Shown: one piece after another, positions 38,891 to 50,690 of the stretch
How positions within the stretch are numbered: position 1 is the stretch's first letter
Layout of the letters: the number at the start of each line of letters is the position of its first letter
Assembly (NCBI RefSeq): GCF_045679555.1
Contig: NC_092094.1
Coordinates: 32,586,155-32,650,154, forward strand
Reading direction: 5' to 3'
Source: Salvelinus alpinus
Lineage: Eukaryota > Chordata > Actinopteri > Salmoniformes > Salmonidae
Length of the DNA stretch: 64,000 bases
The notes under the pieces: model-generated
Database searches by the model: none
What the model saw: only the letters and a program-made list of their open reading frames with translations
What the model was told of the DNA's origin: nothing
Made by a program: the position numbers and the translations under genes

Positions 38891-39830
38891 CACAGGTGAA
38901 TAGCAACTTGCAGCCATACACCTGTGAAATCAGTTACTGATACAGACATGGTGGTGTAGCAGGGAGATTGAAATCCCAGCTGAGGACGTGTTTAATTTTA
39001 GGTAGTGTATAAATGAACATGCACAATGTAATCATGTGTGTCAATTATGTAAGTTAAAAGTACTGTGTGTGTAACTAGTTTCACAGCCTTTTTTTAGGTA
39101 ACATACCCAAATACTTTCTAGTTGAATGAACATTTGAGACAAATTGAGCAAACACATCATTTTAAGTTAACAGAATTTTTGCATATGTTTTTTCATATTG
39201 GAGCTAAGCTTAGGCCAACATTTCTTTTAAAGTTAAGGGTACCACTTTGACCAAAAAGTGTTGTGGAACCAGTTACTGACTATTATTTAGTTAAAACAAC
39301 TAGATTTGTTTTACACTGTGTCAAGAGGGCCATTGGCGTGGCCTGGCACTCTTTGTCATGGCTAAGAATGGCTTAGTATGGCCTGGCATGATTGGGCATA
39401 TTATCCAGGCTGGAGGCATGATGGGGAGAGGCTGGCTGTATTGAGGGAGAAGGAAATACTGCAAACACAGACTTAATAATAGTTTAGATGCACTGTAAAA
39501 CACAACCGAATCATCAATGTATATAATTACTCACATAGTGTGGTGTGTTCTGGAAGACTGGTTATTTTTCTCCTCCTGTCTCCACTGCTGCTCCCTTCTG
39601 CTCTGCATTCAGTTCTACTCTTTTCTGTCCATCCAGGTGAGCGTGGGAGAGAGAAAGAGAGAGAGAGTGAGATATTCACGTTAGACCCACCGGTGTGTGA
39701 CTGCACTGCCTCCATTAGAATGCATTCATTTAAAGGTCTAATGCGTTATGCATTAAAGTATCTCAACATCAAACGATTAAGTAACTTACTATGAAAGTTT
39801 TTAATTCAAATGTTCAAAAATAAACAAAAA
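38891..39830. other. Non-coding, nothing recognised
   Basis: AT-rich plain sequence; a short tandem of gcctggcat/ggcttagtat-like phrases near 39335-39390. No gene. Confidence 0.35.
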
Positions 39831-40158
39831 AAGCTTCTTGAGATCCTGTGACAGATCATGTGACAGGTGGACTTTATTGAACTAATTATGTGACTTGTGA
39901 AGGTAATTGGTTGCACCAGATCTTATTTAGGGGCTTTATAGCAAAGGGGTGTATACACATGCACGTACCACTTTTCCGTTAATTAAAAAAATAAAATAAT
40001 AATTGAAACATTATTTTCTTCATTTCACTTCACCAATTTGGACTATTTTGTGTATGTCCATTACATGAACTCCAAATAAAAATCAATTTAAATTACAGGT
40101 TGTAATGCAACAAAATAGGAGAAATGTTAAGGGGGTGAATACTTTTGCAAGGCACTGT
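39831..40158 (+). mobile_element. Right-end fragment of a Tc1-like element
   Basis: Runs from a decayed internal part to a terminal motif, gggggtgaatacttttgcaa then ggcactgta, typical of fish Tc1 ends. No coding region left. Confidence 0.7.
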
Positions 40159-40167
40159 ACAATCTCC

Positions 40168-40320
40168 AAAATACATTTCCCACACCCCCATGAGGACAAA
40201 GGCTATTTTAAGCTTAGGGGTTAAGGTGAGGGGTTAAGGTTAGGGTTAGGGTTAGGGTTAGGGTTAAGGTTAGGGATAGGGATAGGGTTATGGTAAGGGT
40301 AAGTAAGGGCTGGATGTGTA
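40168..40320. repeat. MITE fragment with (TTAGGG)-like core
   Basis: Contains tattttaagcttaggggtta and several ttaggg units. The same module, reversed, is part of the MITE at 46470-46718, so this is transposon-derived rather than telomeric. Confidence 0.65.
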
Positions 40321-40756
40321 GGAGTAGTTAAGAGAAAATGCTGCTGTTTTATCAGTCGTGGGAAAAAGTACCCAATTGTCATATTGAATAAAAGTAAAGA
40401 TTTAATAGGAAATGACTCAAGTAAAAGTAAAAGTCACCCAGTAAAATACTACTTTAGGAAAAGTAAAAAATTATTTTGTTTTAAATATACTTGTCACGCC
40501 CTGACCATAGTTTGCTTTGTATGTTTCTATGTTTTGTTTGGTCAGGGTGTGATGTGAGTGGGCATTCTATGTTGTATGTCTAGTTTGTCTATTTCTATGT
40601 GTTTGGCCTGATATGGTTCTGTGGAGATACGCACGGTGTCTCCAGTACATGTGCATAGCCCGGTGCAGTACATAGCAGCGCCTCGTATCGGCCGGGCTAG
40701 AGTGGGCATCGAGCCAGGTGCCATGAAGCCGGCTCTACGCATCTGTTTAATGCGTA

Positions 40757-41932
40757 GTGCGTCCAGTACGTCTCCTCGGGCCGGGGTACATGACACCAGC
40801 CCTACGCATGGTGTCCCCGGTTCGCCAGCACAGCCCAGTGCGGCCTATTCCACCTCGCCGCACTGGCATGGCTACAGGGAGCATTCAGCCAGGTAGGTTT
40901 GGGCAGGCTCGGTGCTCGAGACCTGCAGTGCGCCTCCACTGTCCGGTCTATCCAGTGCCTTCTCCACGCACCAGCCCTCCTGTGGCAGCCCCACGCATCA
41001 GCTCTCCTGTGGCAGCCCCACGCAACAGCCCTCCGGTGGCGGCACCACGTACCAGGCCTCCAGTTCCAGCACCCCGCACTCGCCCTGAGGTGTGTGTCCC
41101 CAACCCGGAACCATCAGTTCCGGCACCACGCGCCAGGCCTACAGTGCGCCTCCAGGGTCCAGTATGCCCTGTTCCTTCTCCCCGCACTCGCCCTGAGGTG
41201 CGTGTCCCCAGCCCGGTACCACCAGTTCCGGCACCACGCACCAGGCCTACAGTGCGCCTTGGCTGTCCTGAGCCGCCTGAGCCGCCTGTCTGTCCTGAGC
41301 CGCCTGAGCCGCCCGTCTGTCCTGAGCCGCCTGAGCCGCCCGTCTGTCCTGAGCCGCCTGAGCCGCCCGTCTGTCCTGAGCCGCCTGAGCCGCCCGTCTG
41401 TCCTGAGCCGCCTGAGCCGCCCGTCTGTCCTGAGCCGCCTGAGCCGCCTTTCAGTCAGGAGCCGCCTGAGTCGCCCTTCAGTCAGGAGCCGCCTGAGCCG
41501 TCCTTCAGTCAGGAGCCGCCTGAGCCGTCCTTCAGTCCAGAGGCGCCTGAGCCGCCCTTCAGTCCAGAGGCACCTGAGCCGCCCTTCAGTTCAGAGGTCC
41601 CTGAGCCGCCTGAGCTGTCCGTCAGTCCGGAGCTGCCCTTCAGTCCGGAGCTGCCCCTCAGTCCGGAGCTGCCCCTCAGTCCGGAGCTGCCCCTCAGTCC
41701 GGAGCTGCCCCTCAGTCCGGAGCTGCCCCTCAGTTCGGAGCTGCCACTCAGTCCGGAGGCGCTCCTCAGTCTAGTGGGGCCTTTTATTAGGGTCCTCGGT
41801 CCAAGGTCGGAGGCGAGGGTCGCCGCTCTAAAGAGGCCAATGAAGAGGGCAATGACTATGGTGGAGTGGGGTCCACGTCCCGCGCCAGAGCCGCCACCGC
41901 GGACAGATGCCCACCCAGACCCTCCCCTATAG
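40757..41932 (+). CDS. Proline-rich repeat ORF inside the LTR element (391 codons)
   Basis: A 391-codon open frame. The first third has PRTRP/VPAPRTRPEV-type units, then seven copies of the 9-residue unit CPEPPEPPV, variants with FSQEPPEPS, and then a 6-residue unit SPELPL repeated about seven times. Unit sizes of 27 and 18 bp keep any frame open, and a second plus-strand frame (40899-41774) and a minus-strand frame are also long. There is no known domain, signal peptide or membrane segment. It may be a spacer downstream of pol in the parent retroelement; I do not assign a function and doubt that it is translated. Confidence 0.3.
   Translation: MRPVRLLGPGYMTPALRMVSPVRQHSPVRPIPPRRTGMATGSIQPGRFGQARCSRPAVRLHCPVYPVPSPRTSPPVAAPRISSPVAAPRNSPPVAAPRTRPPVPAPRTRPEVCVPNPEPSVPAPRARPTVRLQGPVCPVPSPRTRPEVRVPSPVPPVPAPRTRPTVRLGCPEPPEPPVCPEPPEPPVCPEPPEPPVCPEPPEPPVCPEPPEPPVCPEPPEPPVCPEPPEPPFSQEPPESPFSQEPPEPSFSQEPPEPSFSPEAPEPPFSPEAPEPPFSSEVPEPPELSVSPELPFSPELPLSPELPLSPELPLSPELPLSPELPLSSELPLSPEALLSLVGPFIRVLGPRSEARVAALKRPMKRAMTMVEWGPRPAPEPPPRTDAHPDPPL
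41270..41760 (+). repeat. 27-bp then 18-bp coding-like minisatellite
   Basis: 27-bp units (tgtcctgagccgcctgagcc then gcccgtc) occupy about 41270-41600 and 18-bp units (gagctgcccctcagtccg) about 41630-41750. Confidence 0.9.
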
Positions 41933-42510
41933 GTTTAGGTTTTGCGGCCGGAATCCGCACCTTGAGGGGGGGTGTACTGTCACGCCCTGACCATAGTTTG
42001 CTTTGTATGTTTCTATGTTTTGTTTGGTCAGGGTGTGATGTGAGTGTGCATTCTACGTTCTAACGTTCTCAATCAGAGGCAGGTGTCAGTCGTTGTCTCT
42101 GATTGGGAACCATATTTAGGTAGCCTGTTTTGTATTGTGGGTTGTGGGTGATTGTTCCTGTTTCCTGTGTTCCTGTGTTTGTGTTCACGTTACGGGACTG
42201 TTTCGTCTTCGTTCATTTTGTCGGTTTATTGTTTTTGTTCGTTGCTAAAGTATTCTATTAAAATGGATAATCATCACGCTGCATTTTGGTCCTCCTCTCT
42301 TTCGCCCGACAAAGAACGTTACAATACTTAAGTATCAAAAGTAAATGTAATTGCTAAAATATACTTAAGTATCAAAAGTAAAAGTATGAATCATTTAAAA
42401 TTCCTTATTTTAAGCAAACCAGACGGCACAATACTCTTGTTTTTTAAATTTATGGATAGCCAGGGGCACACTCCAACACTCAGACATAGTTTACAAATGA
42501 AGCATGTGTG

Positions 42511-42880
42511 TTCAGTGAGTCTGCCAGATCAGAGGCAGTAGGGATGACCAGGGAGGTTCTCTGTTCAGTGAGTCCGCCAGATCAGAGGCAGTAGGGATGA
42601 CCAGGGATGTTCTCTGTTCAGTGAGTCCGCCAGATCAGAGGCAGTAGGGATGACCAGGGATGTTCTCTGTTCAGTGAGTCCGCCAGATCAGAGGCAGTAG
42701 GGATGACCAGGGATGTTCTCTGTTCAGTGAGTCCGCCAGATCAGAGGCAGTAGGGATGACCAGGGATGTTCTCTGTTCAGTGAGTCCGCCAGATCAGAGG
42801 CAGTAGGGATGACCAGGGATGTTCTCTGTTCAGTGAGTCCGCCAGATCAGAGGCAGTAAGGATGACCAGGGATGTTCTCT
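42511..42880 (+). repeat. 53-bp tandem repeat, 7 copies
   Basis: The unit ttcagtgagtccgccagatc...gatgttctctg is repeated seven times with very few changes, inside the TACTT-rich repeat, which normally appears to have a single copy of this segment. Confidence 0.95.
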
Positions 42881-43065
42881 TGATAAGTGTGTGAATTGGA
42901 CCATTTTCTGTCCTGCCTAGCATTTGAAATGTAACGAGTACTTTTGGATGTCAGGGGAAATGTATGGTGTAAAAAGTACATTATTTTGGGGGGGAATTTA
43001 GTGAAGTAAAAGTTGTCAAAAAAAGAAATAGTAAGTATTGTACAGATACACCAAAAAACTACTCC

Positions 43066-43252
43066 ACTTTCAGAGTGGAGTAGTACAGTATACTTCACTA
43101 TCAGCATATTCTCTCTCTCAGAGACAGAGATGAGGCCTACCCACACACGTGATCAGACAGATGAGTGCTTCAGCTTGGTTGTCATAGCAAACGCGGTCTA
43201 ACTGTCTATTGTAGTATTTTCCGTTCCTCCCCCTACCACCCATCTACTAATC

Positions 43253-43254
<2 letters not shown>
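43066..43254. other. Non-coding, nothing recognised
   Basis: Short stretch between a repeat and an AG microsatellite. Confidence 0.3.

Positions 43255-43326
<72 letters not shown>
43255..43326. repeat. (AG)n microsatellite
   Basis: AG dinucleotides with one aaag interruption. Confidence 0.96.
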
Positions 43327-43894
43327 TTACTTCTAATGCTGTAACTTCCTCTAATGGAAGATAGAGTACACTTAACCAGACCAAATTACTCATAGTCCTA
43401 CTGCTCTGTCTAATTAAAACACTCCATTACCCATATTACTCTGGGGGCTATTGCTCCTTCCTCCCAAAGTGTGCACTTGCTCACTTCACTTCCTTCACTG
43501 ATTTGAAAGGAAATGACTGGTGTAAGAAACATTTAGCAAACTCCCACTAACACATGCCTCTAGCAATCCAATACTTTCATTTTGTAGGAAGTAGGCCTAG
43601 TGAACGAGTGAACACTGCAGGAGAAAGGAAATATCATTTGGATGCACACATGATGCTAGCTACAGATTGTACACTAGAATAATGTGATATAACCAAAGAT
43701 TTTACAGAGTTTTTTTGCAGGTCGTGCGTTTGAATTTAGAAAATGCTCCGTTATTAAAATAAATGTTTTGCTCCATGAAGTAATCCAACAATGTGTACGC
43801 CGGCATCTTGTCTATTTCAAATTTGTGTACACATTGTTGAATTACTTATGGAGCAAAAAAAGTATTGATAGCCAATGATGATGAGACCTGTGTG
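43327..43894. other. Non-coding; short inverted repeat near 43770-43860
   Basis: Phrases gctccatgaagtaatccaac and caatgtgtac are echoed in reverse as gtacacattgttgaattact, forming arms of about 30 bp around 43768 and 43828. Otherwise plain. Confidence 0.5.
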
Positions 43895-44560
43895 GTGCCA
43901 AGACATCAACCTCTCACTTAACATCAGCAAGACAAAGGAGGTAATCGTGGACTACAGGAAACGGAGGGCTGAGCACCCCCCATCCACTTTGACGGGGCTG
44001 TAGTGAAGAGGATCGAGAGCTTCAAGTTCCTCTGTGTCCACATCCGTAAGGAATTAACATGGTCCACACACACCAACACAGTTGTGAAGAATGCCCAACA
44101 ATGTCTCTTCCCCTTCAGGAGGCTGAAAAGATTTGGCATGGGCCCTCAGATCCTCAAAAGGTTCTAATGCTACACCATTGAGTGCATCTTGACCGGCTGC
44201 ATCACCATTTGGTATGGTAACTGCTTGGCATCCGACCGTAAGGTGCTGCAGAGGGTGGTGTGGGCGGCCCAGTATATCTCTGGGGCCAAGCTCCCTGCCA
44301 TCCAGGACCTCTATACCAGGCAGTGTCAGAGGAAGGCCAGGAAAATGTTCCGACTCCAGTCACCCAAGCCGTAGACTATTCACTCTGCTACCACACAGCA
44401 AGCAGTACCAGAGTGCCAAGTCTGACACCAAAAGGCTCCTGAGAAGCTTCTACCCACAATCCATAAAACCTCTGACTATTTGCATTGGCCCTTTTTTGCA
44501 CTGACTCTCTTGCACTGACTCACTGACTCACTGGACTCTACGCACACACACACATACTTA
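43895..44560 (+). pseudogene. LINE reverse transcriptase C-terminal relic
   Basis: Plus-strand pieces in shifting frames read LSLNISKTKEVIVDYRKR (43911-43965), FPFRRLKRFGMGPQILK-like, ECILTGCITIWYGNCLASDR (44182-44240) and AAQYISGAKLPAIQDLYTRQ (44268-44325). These are the post-active-site region of a fish non-LTR RT. Several frameshifts and stops; 5' truncated. Confidence 0.8.
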
Positions 44561-45104
44561 CACGGACACTCCAACACACACACACACACTACATCCGCTC
44601 ACACACACAAAACACACATACATATTGATGCCACACACACATTCATTGGAATGAAACAGAATCTGTATTCAGTTCATTACAATTTTAGTCACCTTATCTG
44701 GAGTTACCACACAACCGGGAAATAAGAGTCTGTCTTCTACAGCAGTTATAGACTGTAGACTGAGGCACCAGCTGGGTGTTTTTAAAATGCATCGCCTTTC
44801 AGAGAGATTTCATTCTCCCATCATATACAAAGGCAAAGGGATATTAGCACTGTTGATATGGTATATACATTTTATGTTTGATTCATTTCTTTTGTGATAT
44901 TTATTATAGCATGAGACTGGGGGTTAGGAAAATGATAACACCATACGTTACTGGAAATACATTTCACAGGATTACACATCAATATGAACTTTAATTTTAG
45001 CTTACAGGAGAGACTTAAATAAATGTAATTAAATCAATTAAATTAAGGTCCAAAATTGGATAAGGCAGGATGAGACAGAATAGAGGGATAAGAGGGGAAA
45101 GACA
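44561..45104. other. Non-coding, nothing recognised
   Basis: CA-rich start, then plain AT-rich sequence. Confidence 0.35.
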
Positions 45105-45172
45105 CTGCTGCCAGGAAGAGTAGCTGCTGCCTTGGCATTAGCTAATGGGGATCCATAATAAATACAATACAA
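45105..45172 (+). mobile_element. LINE 3'-tail fragment
   Basis: ctgctgccaggaagagtagc followed by aatggggatccataataaat, a common salmonid retroelement tail. Confidence 0.55.
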
Positions 45173-45450
45173 GTCAATGAGAGGAATGAAATAGGATGAT
45201 TACTATTTATTATAATTATGGAAGACTGTGATTAGATTCTCTACGTTTACATTCCAATAAGAGCTGAGGGACTGTTACCACGGTAATAACAGCAGTAACA
45301 CAGTTCTTAAAATCATATTTATTAAATACATTCAAAATTCTCATTCAATTGAACCGTGTTATTTGTAGATAGATGGTGAATAAACTAGATGGCCGACTAT
45401 AAAACTAACCATAAATGTTTTCTCTAGGTCTGATGTTGCACCTTACAACA

Positions 45451-46059
45451 TACACTGATCATACAAAACATTAAGGACACCTGCTCTTTGCATGACATAG
45501 ACTGACCAAGTGAATCTATGTGAAAGCTAGGATCCCCTATTGATGTCACTTGTTAAATCCACTTCAATCAGTGTAACCACTTCAATTTATTTATTTTACC
45601 AGGTAAGTTGACTGAGAACACGTTCTCATTTACAGCAACGACCTGGGGAATAGTTACAGGGGAGAGGAAGGGGAGAAGACAAGTTAAAGAAGGATTTTTA
45701 AGCCTTGAGACAATTGAGACATGGATGGTGTATGTGTGACATTCAGAGGGTGAATGAGCAAGACTAAAGATCGAAGTGCCTTTGAACGGGGTATGGTAGT
45801 AGGTGCCAGGCACACTGGTTTGTGAAAAACTATAACGCTGGTGGGTTTTTCACACTCAACAGTTTCCCGAGTGTATCAAGTATGGTCCACCACACAAAGA
45901 ACATCCAGCCAACAACTGTGGGAAGCATAGGAGTCAACATGGGCCAGCATCCCTGTGGAACGATTTTGATACCTTGATGAGTCCATGCCCCAAAGAATTG
46001 AGGCTGTTCTGAGGGGCAGTACTAGGAAGGTGTTCCTAATGTTTGGTATACTCAGTGTA
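45451..46059. mobile_element. Non-autonomous Tc1-like element with a LINE-tail insert
   Basis: Ends tacactgatcatacaaaaca and, reversed, tacactgagtataccaaaca are inverted repeats. No transposase frame survives. About 95 bp at 45572-45667 is a reversed LINE tail (ttaccaggtaagttgactga), which splits the element. Confidence 0.75.
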
Positions 46060-46469
46060 GTTGACAGATATAGCATGGAACCCAGGTCTGTATATGGACA
46101 ACATGAATGTTTGGACATCTCAGATGGCTTCTTCCTCACGTCCTCATCATTTTTAAGCTGTTTTACATGCTGCTTAGCAGTAGGGGGCAGTGTCTGTTTA
46201 TGTCTGTGAGAGGCTATGGGATTATACAATAGTGTGTGTGTGTGTGTGGGAGAGAGCATCAGTGCAGAATTGGGTCAAACTAACATAACTTTAAGCACAG
46301 CAAATCAGTATGCCAATGCCCTGCATGTGGCAACATGGCTGTCACATGCTGTACTGAGAGATGATGATGATTATGAGCCTATAGTTTGAAATACGAACAC
46401 TGAATAGTTTGAGCCATATAGACACTCGGCTACGTGATTACTGGGTTCACACACACACACACGTTTGTT
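46060..46469. other. Non-coding, nothing recognised
   Basis: Plain sequence with short TG and CA tracts. Confidence 0.3.
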
Positions 46470-46718
46470 TTACTATCCTTGTGGCAACCAAACAACTCAT
46501 TCACATTCATAATCCTATTTCCCCTTACCTCTAACCCTAACCCTTAACCTAACCTTAACCCTAACCTAAACACCAAACCCCTAACCATAATTCTAAACTT
46601 AACCTCTAAGCCTAAAATAGCCGTTTTCCTTGAGGGAAGTGGTGAAATGTCCCCACAGAATTTTCCTTATTTTACTATCTTTGTGAGGACTTTGTGTCCC
46701 CACAAGGATAGTAAAACC
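46470..46718. mobile_element. MITE with TTTTACTATCCTTGTGG ends
   Basis: Left tttactatccttgtggcaac and right ccccacaaggatagtaaaac are inverted repeats. The interior has ctaaccctaaccc-type telomere-like units. A related fragment is at 40168-40320. Confidence 0.7.
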
Positions 46719-46865
46719 AAGAACATACACACACACACACACACACAGACACACACACACAGAAGATGCAAAGCACGGTGTGTCGCCTGCAGAGGCCGGG
46801 GGTTGCCCTTGACAACTGTTGCTAGGAGACCGAGCCAGAGGGACTTCATAGAGGAGCACACTGGT

Positions 46866-47044
<179 letters not shown>

Positions 47045-47153
47045 GCAGTACAGAGAAAGACAGTTTTCTCTCTGAGCTGTAGTTTGGTTGAGAAGGTAGA
47101 AAGGCTTTTCCTTCATGTACCTCCAACACCACAGGGTAGTTTAGGAGACTTCA

Positions 47154-47344
<191 letters not shown>

Positions 47345-48812
47345 CAAGTATACGTGTGCGTGTGTGTGTGTAAGGGATTGTTGGCTAATGAACTTTAGAT
47401 TAAATGTCAAAGCCAGTCCCTCTGACTGAGAACTGCCCTGCTCTCTCCAACATGGCCCGGGAGTCGGTTAACTCCTGACACATAGCTCTGGTAGTTGAAG
47501 TCTTCAAATATCAGGCAGCAAGGTACTCATCACATGTGCATGGTTCACCAAGGCATGTGCGCTGCATAGACAAGCATACAATCCAAAAGGACCAGTGAGA
47601 GATTGTGTGTTTGTGTTTAATTCCTACTCATTTATAGATCTATCAATTGAATCTAGTTCATCTCCCCTCTCCAACATGACCATGGTGTTTGTATAATGTC
47701 TGATGATTAATGTTGTTATTTGATTTAGTCAGTAATTAACCAGTAGAGTCTGGCTTACTGTTGTAATTCCTCAGATACATTCTGCTCAGGTCTGTCAATA
47801 TTCCTACTCTTGGAAAAACCCTTTGGGGCGGGGGGCTTCGCCCTGCCAGCGTCTCGGGGAGGGTGGGGGCGTGAGCCCCCACTGATGGGCGGCCATTGAT
47901 ATTGTCTTCGTATTGTATTGTTGTTGTTTTAATAAATAAATACAAATATTCACTTTGCACGCTAGTCTTTTGACTCTGCCAACACATTCTTCCTCTGGGA
48001 TGTGTGGAGGGAGGAACCAGGTTATTGCTCATAATGACTGTGATTGTGGTGCCAGAAATACCAGAAATAGCCCTGCTACAAGGTATTGGCATTGGACTGC
48101 TGGTATCTAGAGCTTGTAAGCAATATGATATTGAACCTTTCTCTGCAGTCAATATGGTGGTGTAACGCTAGCTAACGGACTTCCCTGCTTTCGATAGTGA
48201 ACGCTGGTCTGGTCATGGGAATATCAACTAATGGTGCAGTATATTACGTAGAAATTGATAGATAGAAATTGTTAGTGCTTTGAAATGGGGGGAAACATCT
48301 ATACAGTACATTATTTTTGACGATATAATATTGATTTAATGTATCGATTCTCTTTTTTTATAGATAGTTGACGCAAGCTAGCGCTAGTCGGCTGTACCTG
48401 TGCCAAAACTTTTCTATTTCTCCTCCTGTAGGTTGGCCTCAGTCTTCTTTTTAAATGGTGAGCCAACATGTTTTCAGCACTTTTGTTTCTATGACTGATC
48501 AAAACTTTATTATCAGTCCCTCTGAAGCAAACATGTAGCGAGCAATATGTTTGGAACATCAAATCGCAATACATAAAGCATTGTGATAAATTGTGATACA
48601 CATAGAATCGCAATACATCGTATCGGTACCTAAGTATCAGAATAATATCATATGGTGAGGTCCCTGGCAATTCCCAGCCATACTTTGTACCCTTAGAGCA
48701 ACGCATAGTGATTTAATTCCACCCATGGAATTGAAGTTCTCCCTCAGTCTCAATAGAACAGACAGATTGATTGACTGATTGATTGATTGAATTCATTAGA
48801 CAATAAATAATA
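47345..48812. other. Non-coding; one GC-rich block
   Basis: At about 47815-47892 a GC-rich block (tttggggcggggggcttcgc...) with inverted gggggc/gccccc parts stands out against AT-rich surroundings. Everything else is plain; no gene or known repeat recognised. Confidence 0.4.
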
Positions 48813-49728
48813 TACACTACCAATCAAAAGTTTGGGGTCACTTAGAAATGTCCTTGTTTTTGAAAGAAAAGCACATTTTTTGTCCATTAAAATAACATCA
48901 AATTGATCAGAAATACAGTGTAGACATTGTTAATGTTGTGAATGACTATTGTAGCTGGAAACGGCAGATTTTTTATGGAATATCTACATCGGCGTCAAGA
49001 GGCCCATTATCAGCAACCATCACTCCTGTGTTCCAATGGCACGTTGTGTTAGCTAATCCAGGTTTATCATTTTAAAAGGCTAATTGATCATTAGAAAACC
49101 TTTTTGCAGTTATGTTAGCACAGCTGAAAACTGTTATGCTGATTAAAGAAGCAATAAAACTGTCCTTCTTTAGACTAGTTGAGTATCAGCATTTGTGGGT
49201 TCGATTACAAGCTCAAAATGGCCGGAAACAAAGACTTTCTTCTGAAACTTGTCAGTCTATTCTTGTTCTGAGAAATTAAGGCTATTCCATGCGAGACATT
49301 GCTGAGAAACTGATGATCTCTGATGGGTCCCCCGGGTGGCGCAGTGGTCTAGGGCACTGCATCGCAGTGCTAGCTGCGCCACCAGAGTCTCTGGGTTCGC
49401 GCCCAGGCTGGGCTGGGGCGACGCACAATTGGCATAGCGTCGTCCGGGTTAGGGAGGGTTTGGCCGGTAGGGAGGGTTTGGCCGGTAGGGATATCCTTGT
49501 CTCAGTATGTAAAAAAAAAATAATGTAATAAAATGTATGCACTCTACTGTAAGTCGCTCTGGATAAGAGCGTCTGCTAAATGACTAAAATGTAAAATGTA
49601 AATCTCGTACAACGCTGTGTACTACTGCCTTCACAGAACAGCGCGAACTGGCTCTAACCAGAATAGAAAGAGGAGTGGGATGCCCCAGTGCACAACTGAG
49701 CAAGAGGACACAGAACAGTGGATAATCT
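48813..49728 (+). mobile_element. Tc1-like element, left part, split by a SINE
   Basis: Begins at TA then cactaccaatcaaaagtttg, a typical Tc1 end. Transposase 5' sequence (atggccggaaacaaag) follows at about 49218 and continues after the SINE (ctcgtacaacgctgtgtact). The right half is missing beyond about 49728. Confidence 0.8.
49325..49600 (+). mobile_element. SmaI-type SINE
   Basis: tRNA-like head with a CCCGGG at 49331-49336, A box tggcgcagtgg, B box ggttcgcgccc, and tail gctctggataagagcgtctg. A 21-bp unit (ggagggtttggccggtaggg) is duplicated inside. Target duplication ATCTC at both borders, where the Tc1 sequence continues. Confidence 0.9.
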
Positions 49729-49829
49729 TATGTACAAGACACAATTTAATCTGAGAGACTCTCTCTTCCACTTTGAGCCATTTAAGGCTTTCAAAGAGGG
49801 AATGGTCAAGATGCGTAAGTGCTGGAAAT
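49729..49829. other. Short unassigned spacer
   Basis: Nothing recognised. Confidence 0.3.
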
Positions 49830-50690
49830 TTAAGAATAATCCTGATTAATTTGTTCTAATGTCTGCAATTTATTTTGTATTATCTTTGGGGCACTATTGT
49901 ACCAGGAAGAGCATGCATAGTCAAAGTGGCACTGAACAAGAGCCCCTGCCAATGTCCCCATTGCATTCCTATCCAGATATTTGGAGGTTCTAGCCAGAAA
50001 CCTAATTTTATGGTTCACTTTGGAGAACATTTTGTGCCATGCTCTCCCTGTCAGATGGTTATCTAGCACACATCCAAGATAATTAACAGAATCTTTTGCT
50101 GTAACTACTATGTCACCTACTACCACCTTAAAATCAGGAGATTTCCTCAGTTTAATGTTGAACCCGAACAAGATGGACTGTTTTTCCAAAGTGAAGTGAC
50201 AGTTTATTGTCCTACAGCCATTTACTGACTTTCAGAAGTTCAGCACTGAGGGCTTTCTCAACCACATTGTTGTCTTTGTGGGAAACCAGCAGTGCAGAAT
50301 CATCTGCATAGAGGAAAAGGTCACATGTAAAGGCAGATTTAAGATCATTTAAATACAATAGAAAGAAAATTGGACCCAGCACATTCCCTTGGTTCTAGAT
50401 TTTGGGTTTAGACAGGGTCCCATCCACATCCACGATCTGTTTTCTTCCTTGCAGATAAGAGCTAACCCATTTTACTGCTAAGTTGTTAAAGCCCATGGCT
50501 CTTAGTTTGATTAACAGAATATCATGATCCACTGTATCAAACGCCTTTTGGCGATCTAACATAACCATACCACAAAATGTCACTCTGTCTACTCCCTTCC
50601 TTATGTGGTGAGTTAGATATAGTAGGCAAGTGTCGGTGGAATGGGATTTCCTAAAGCCAGATTGGATCACATATAATAGGGAATGTAAGG
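49830..50690 (-). pseudogene. LINE reverse transcriptase relic
   Basis: The minus strand reads an RT: IQSGFRKSHSTDTCLLYL and QKAFDTVDHDILLIKL (motif A) at 50395-50670, FLYADDSALLVSHKD (motif C) at about 50270-50320, then VNYLGCVLDNHLTG and the C-terminal region down to 49830. Frame breaks between the motifs make it non-functional. This family differs from the other RT relics in the window. Confidence 0.85.

Larger units (their letters stand above)
40492..42323 (+). mobile_element. LTR element with proline-rich minisatellite, deleted 5' half
   Basis: Flanked by the 5-bp duplication ATACT (40487-40491; 42324-42328). A partial 5' LTR (40492-40620, 129 bp) is joined directly to internal sequence; the 3' LTR (41978-42323, 346 bp) starts TGTCACGCCCTGACC and is preceded by a G-rich polypurine tract (ttgagggggggtgta). 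No primer binding site, gag or pol is present. The interior is a proline-rich tandem repeat. Confidence 0.9.
40350..43065 (+). repeat. TACTT-rich interspersed repeat, interrupted by an LTR element
   Basis: Begins with agtaaaagtcacccagtaaa-type sequence and resumes after 42328 with the same TACTT-rich style, through the 53-bp tandem region, to about 43065. A reversed copy is at 24775-25215. Non-coding. Confidence 0.65.

Noticed and set aside
39540-39715. Possible exon with signal-peptide-like hydrophobic stretch (LVIFLLLSPLLLPSAL)
   Set aside because: A hydrophobic run followed by a gtgagc donor-like site exists, but there is no upstream support, no family similarity, and CT-rich DNA often reads as Leu/Ser/Pro.
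40205-40315. TTAGGG repeats as an interstitial telomere
   Set aside because: Only a few imperfect units, and the surrounding sequence matches (reversed) the MITE at 46470-46718, which has the same motif, so it is transposon-derived.
42511-42880. CRISPR-like array
   Set aside because: The 53-bp units are directly adjacent with no unique spacers, in a vertebrate repeat context; also true for the 47-bp and 27-bp arrays.
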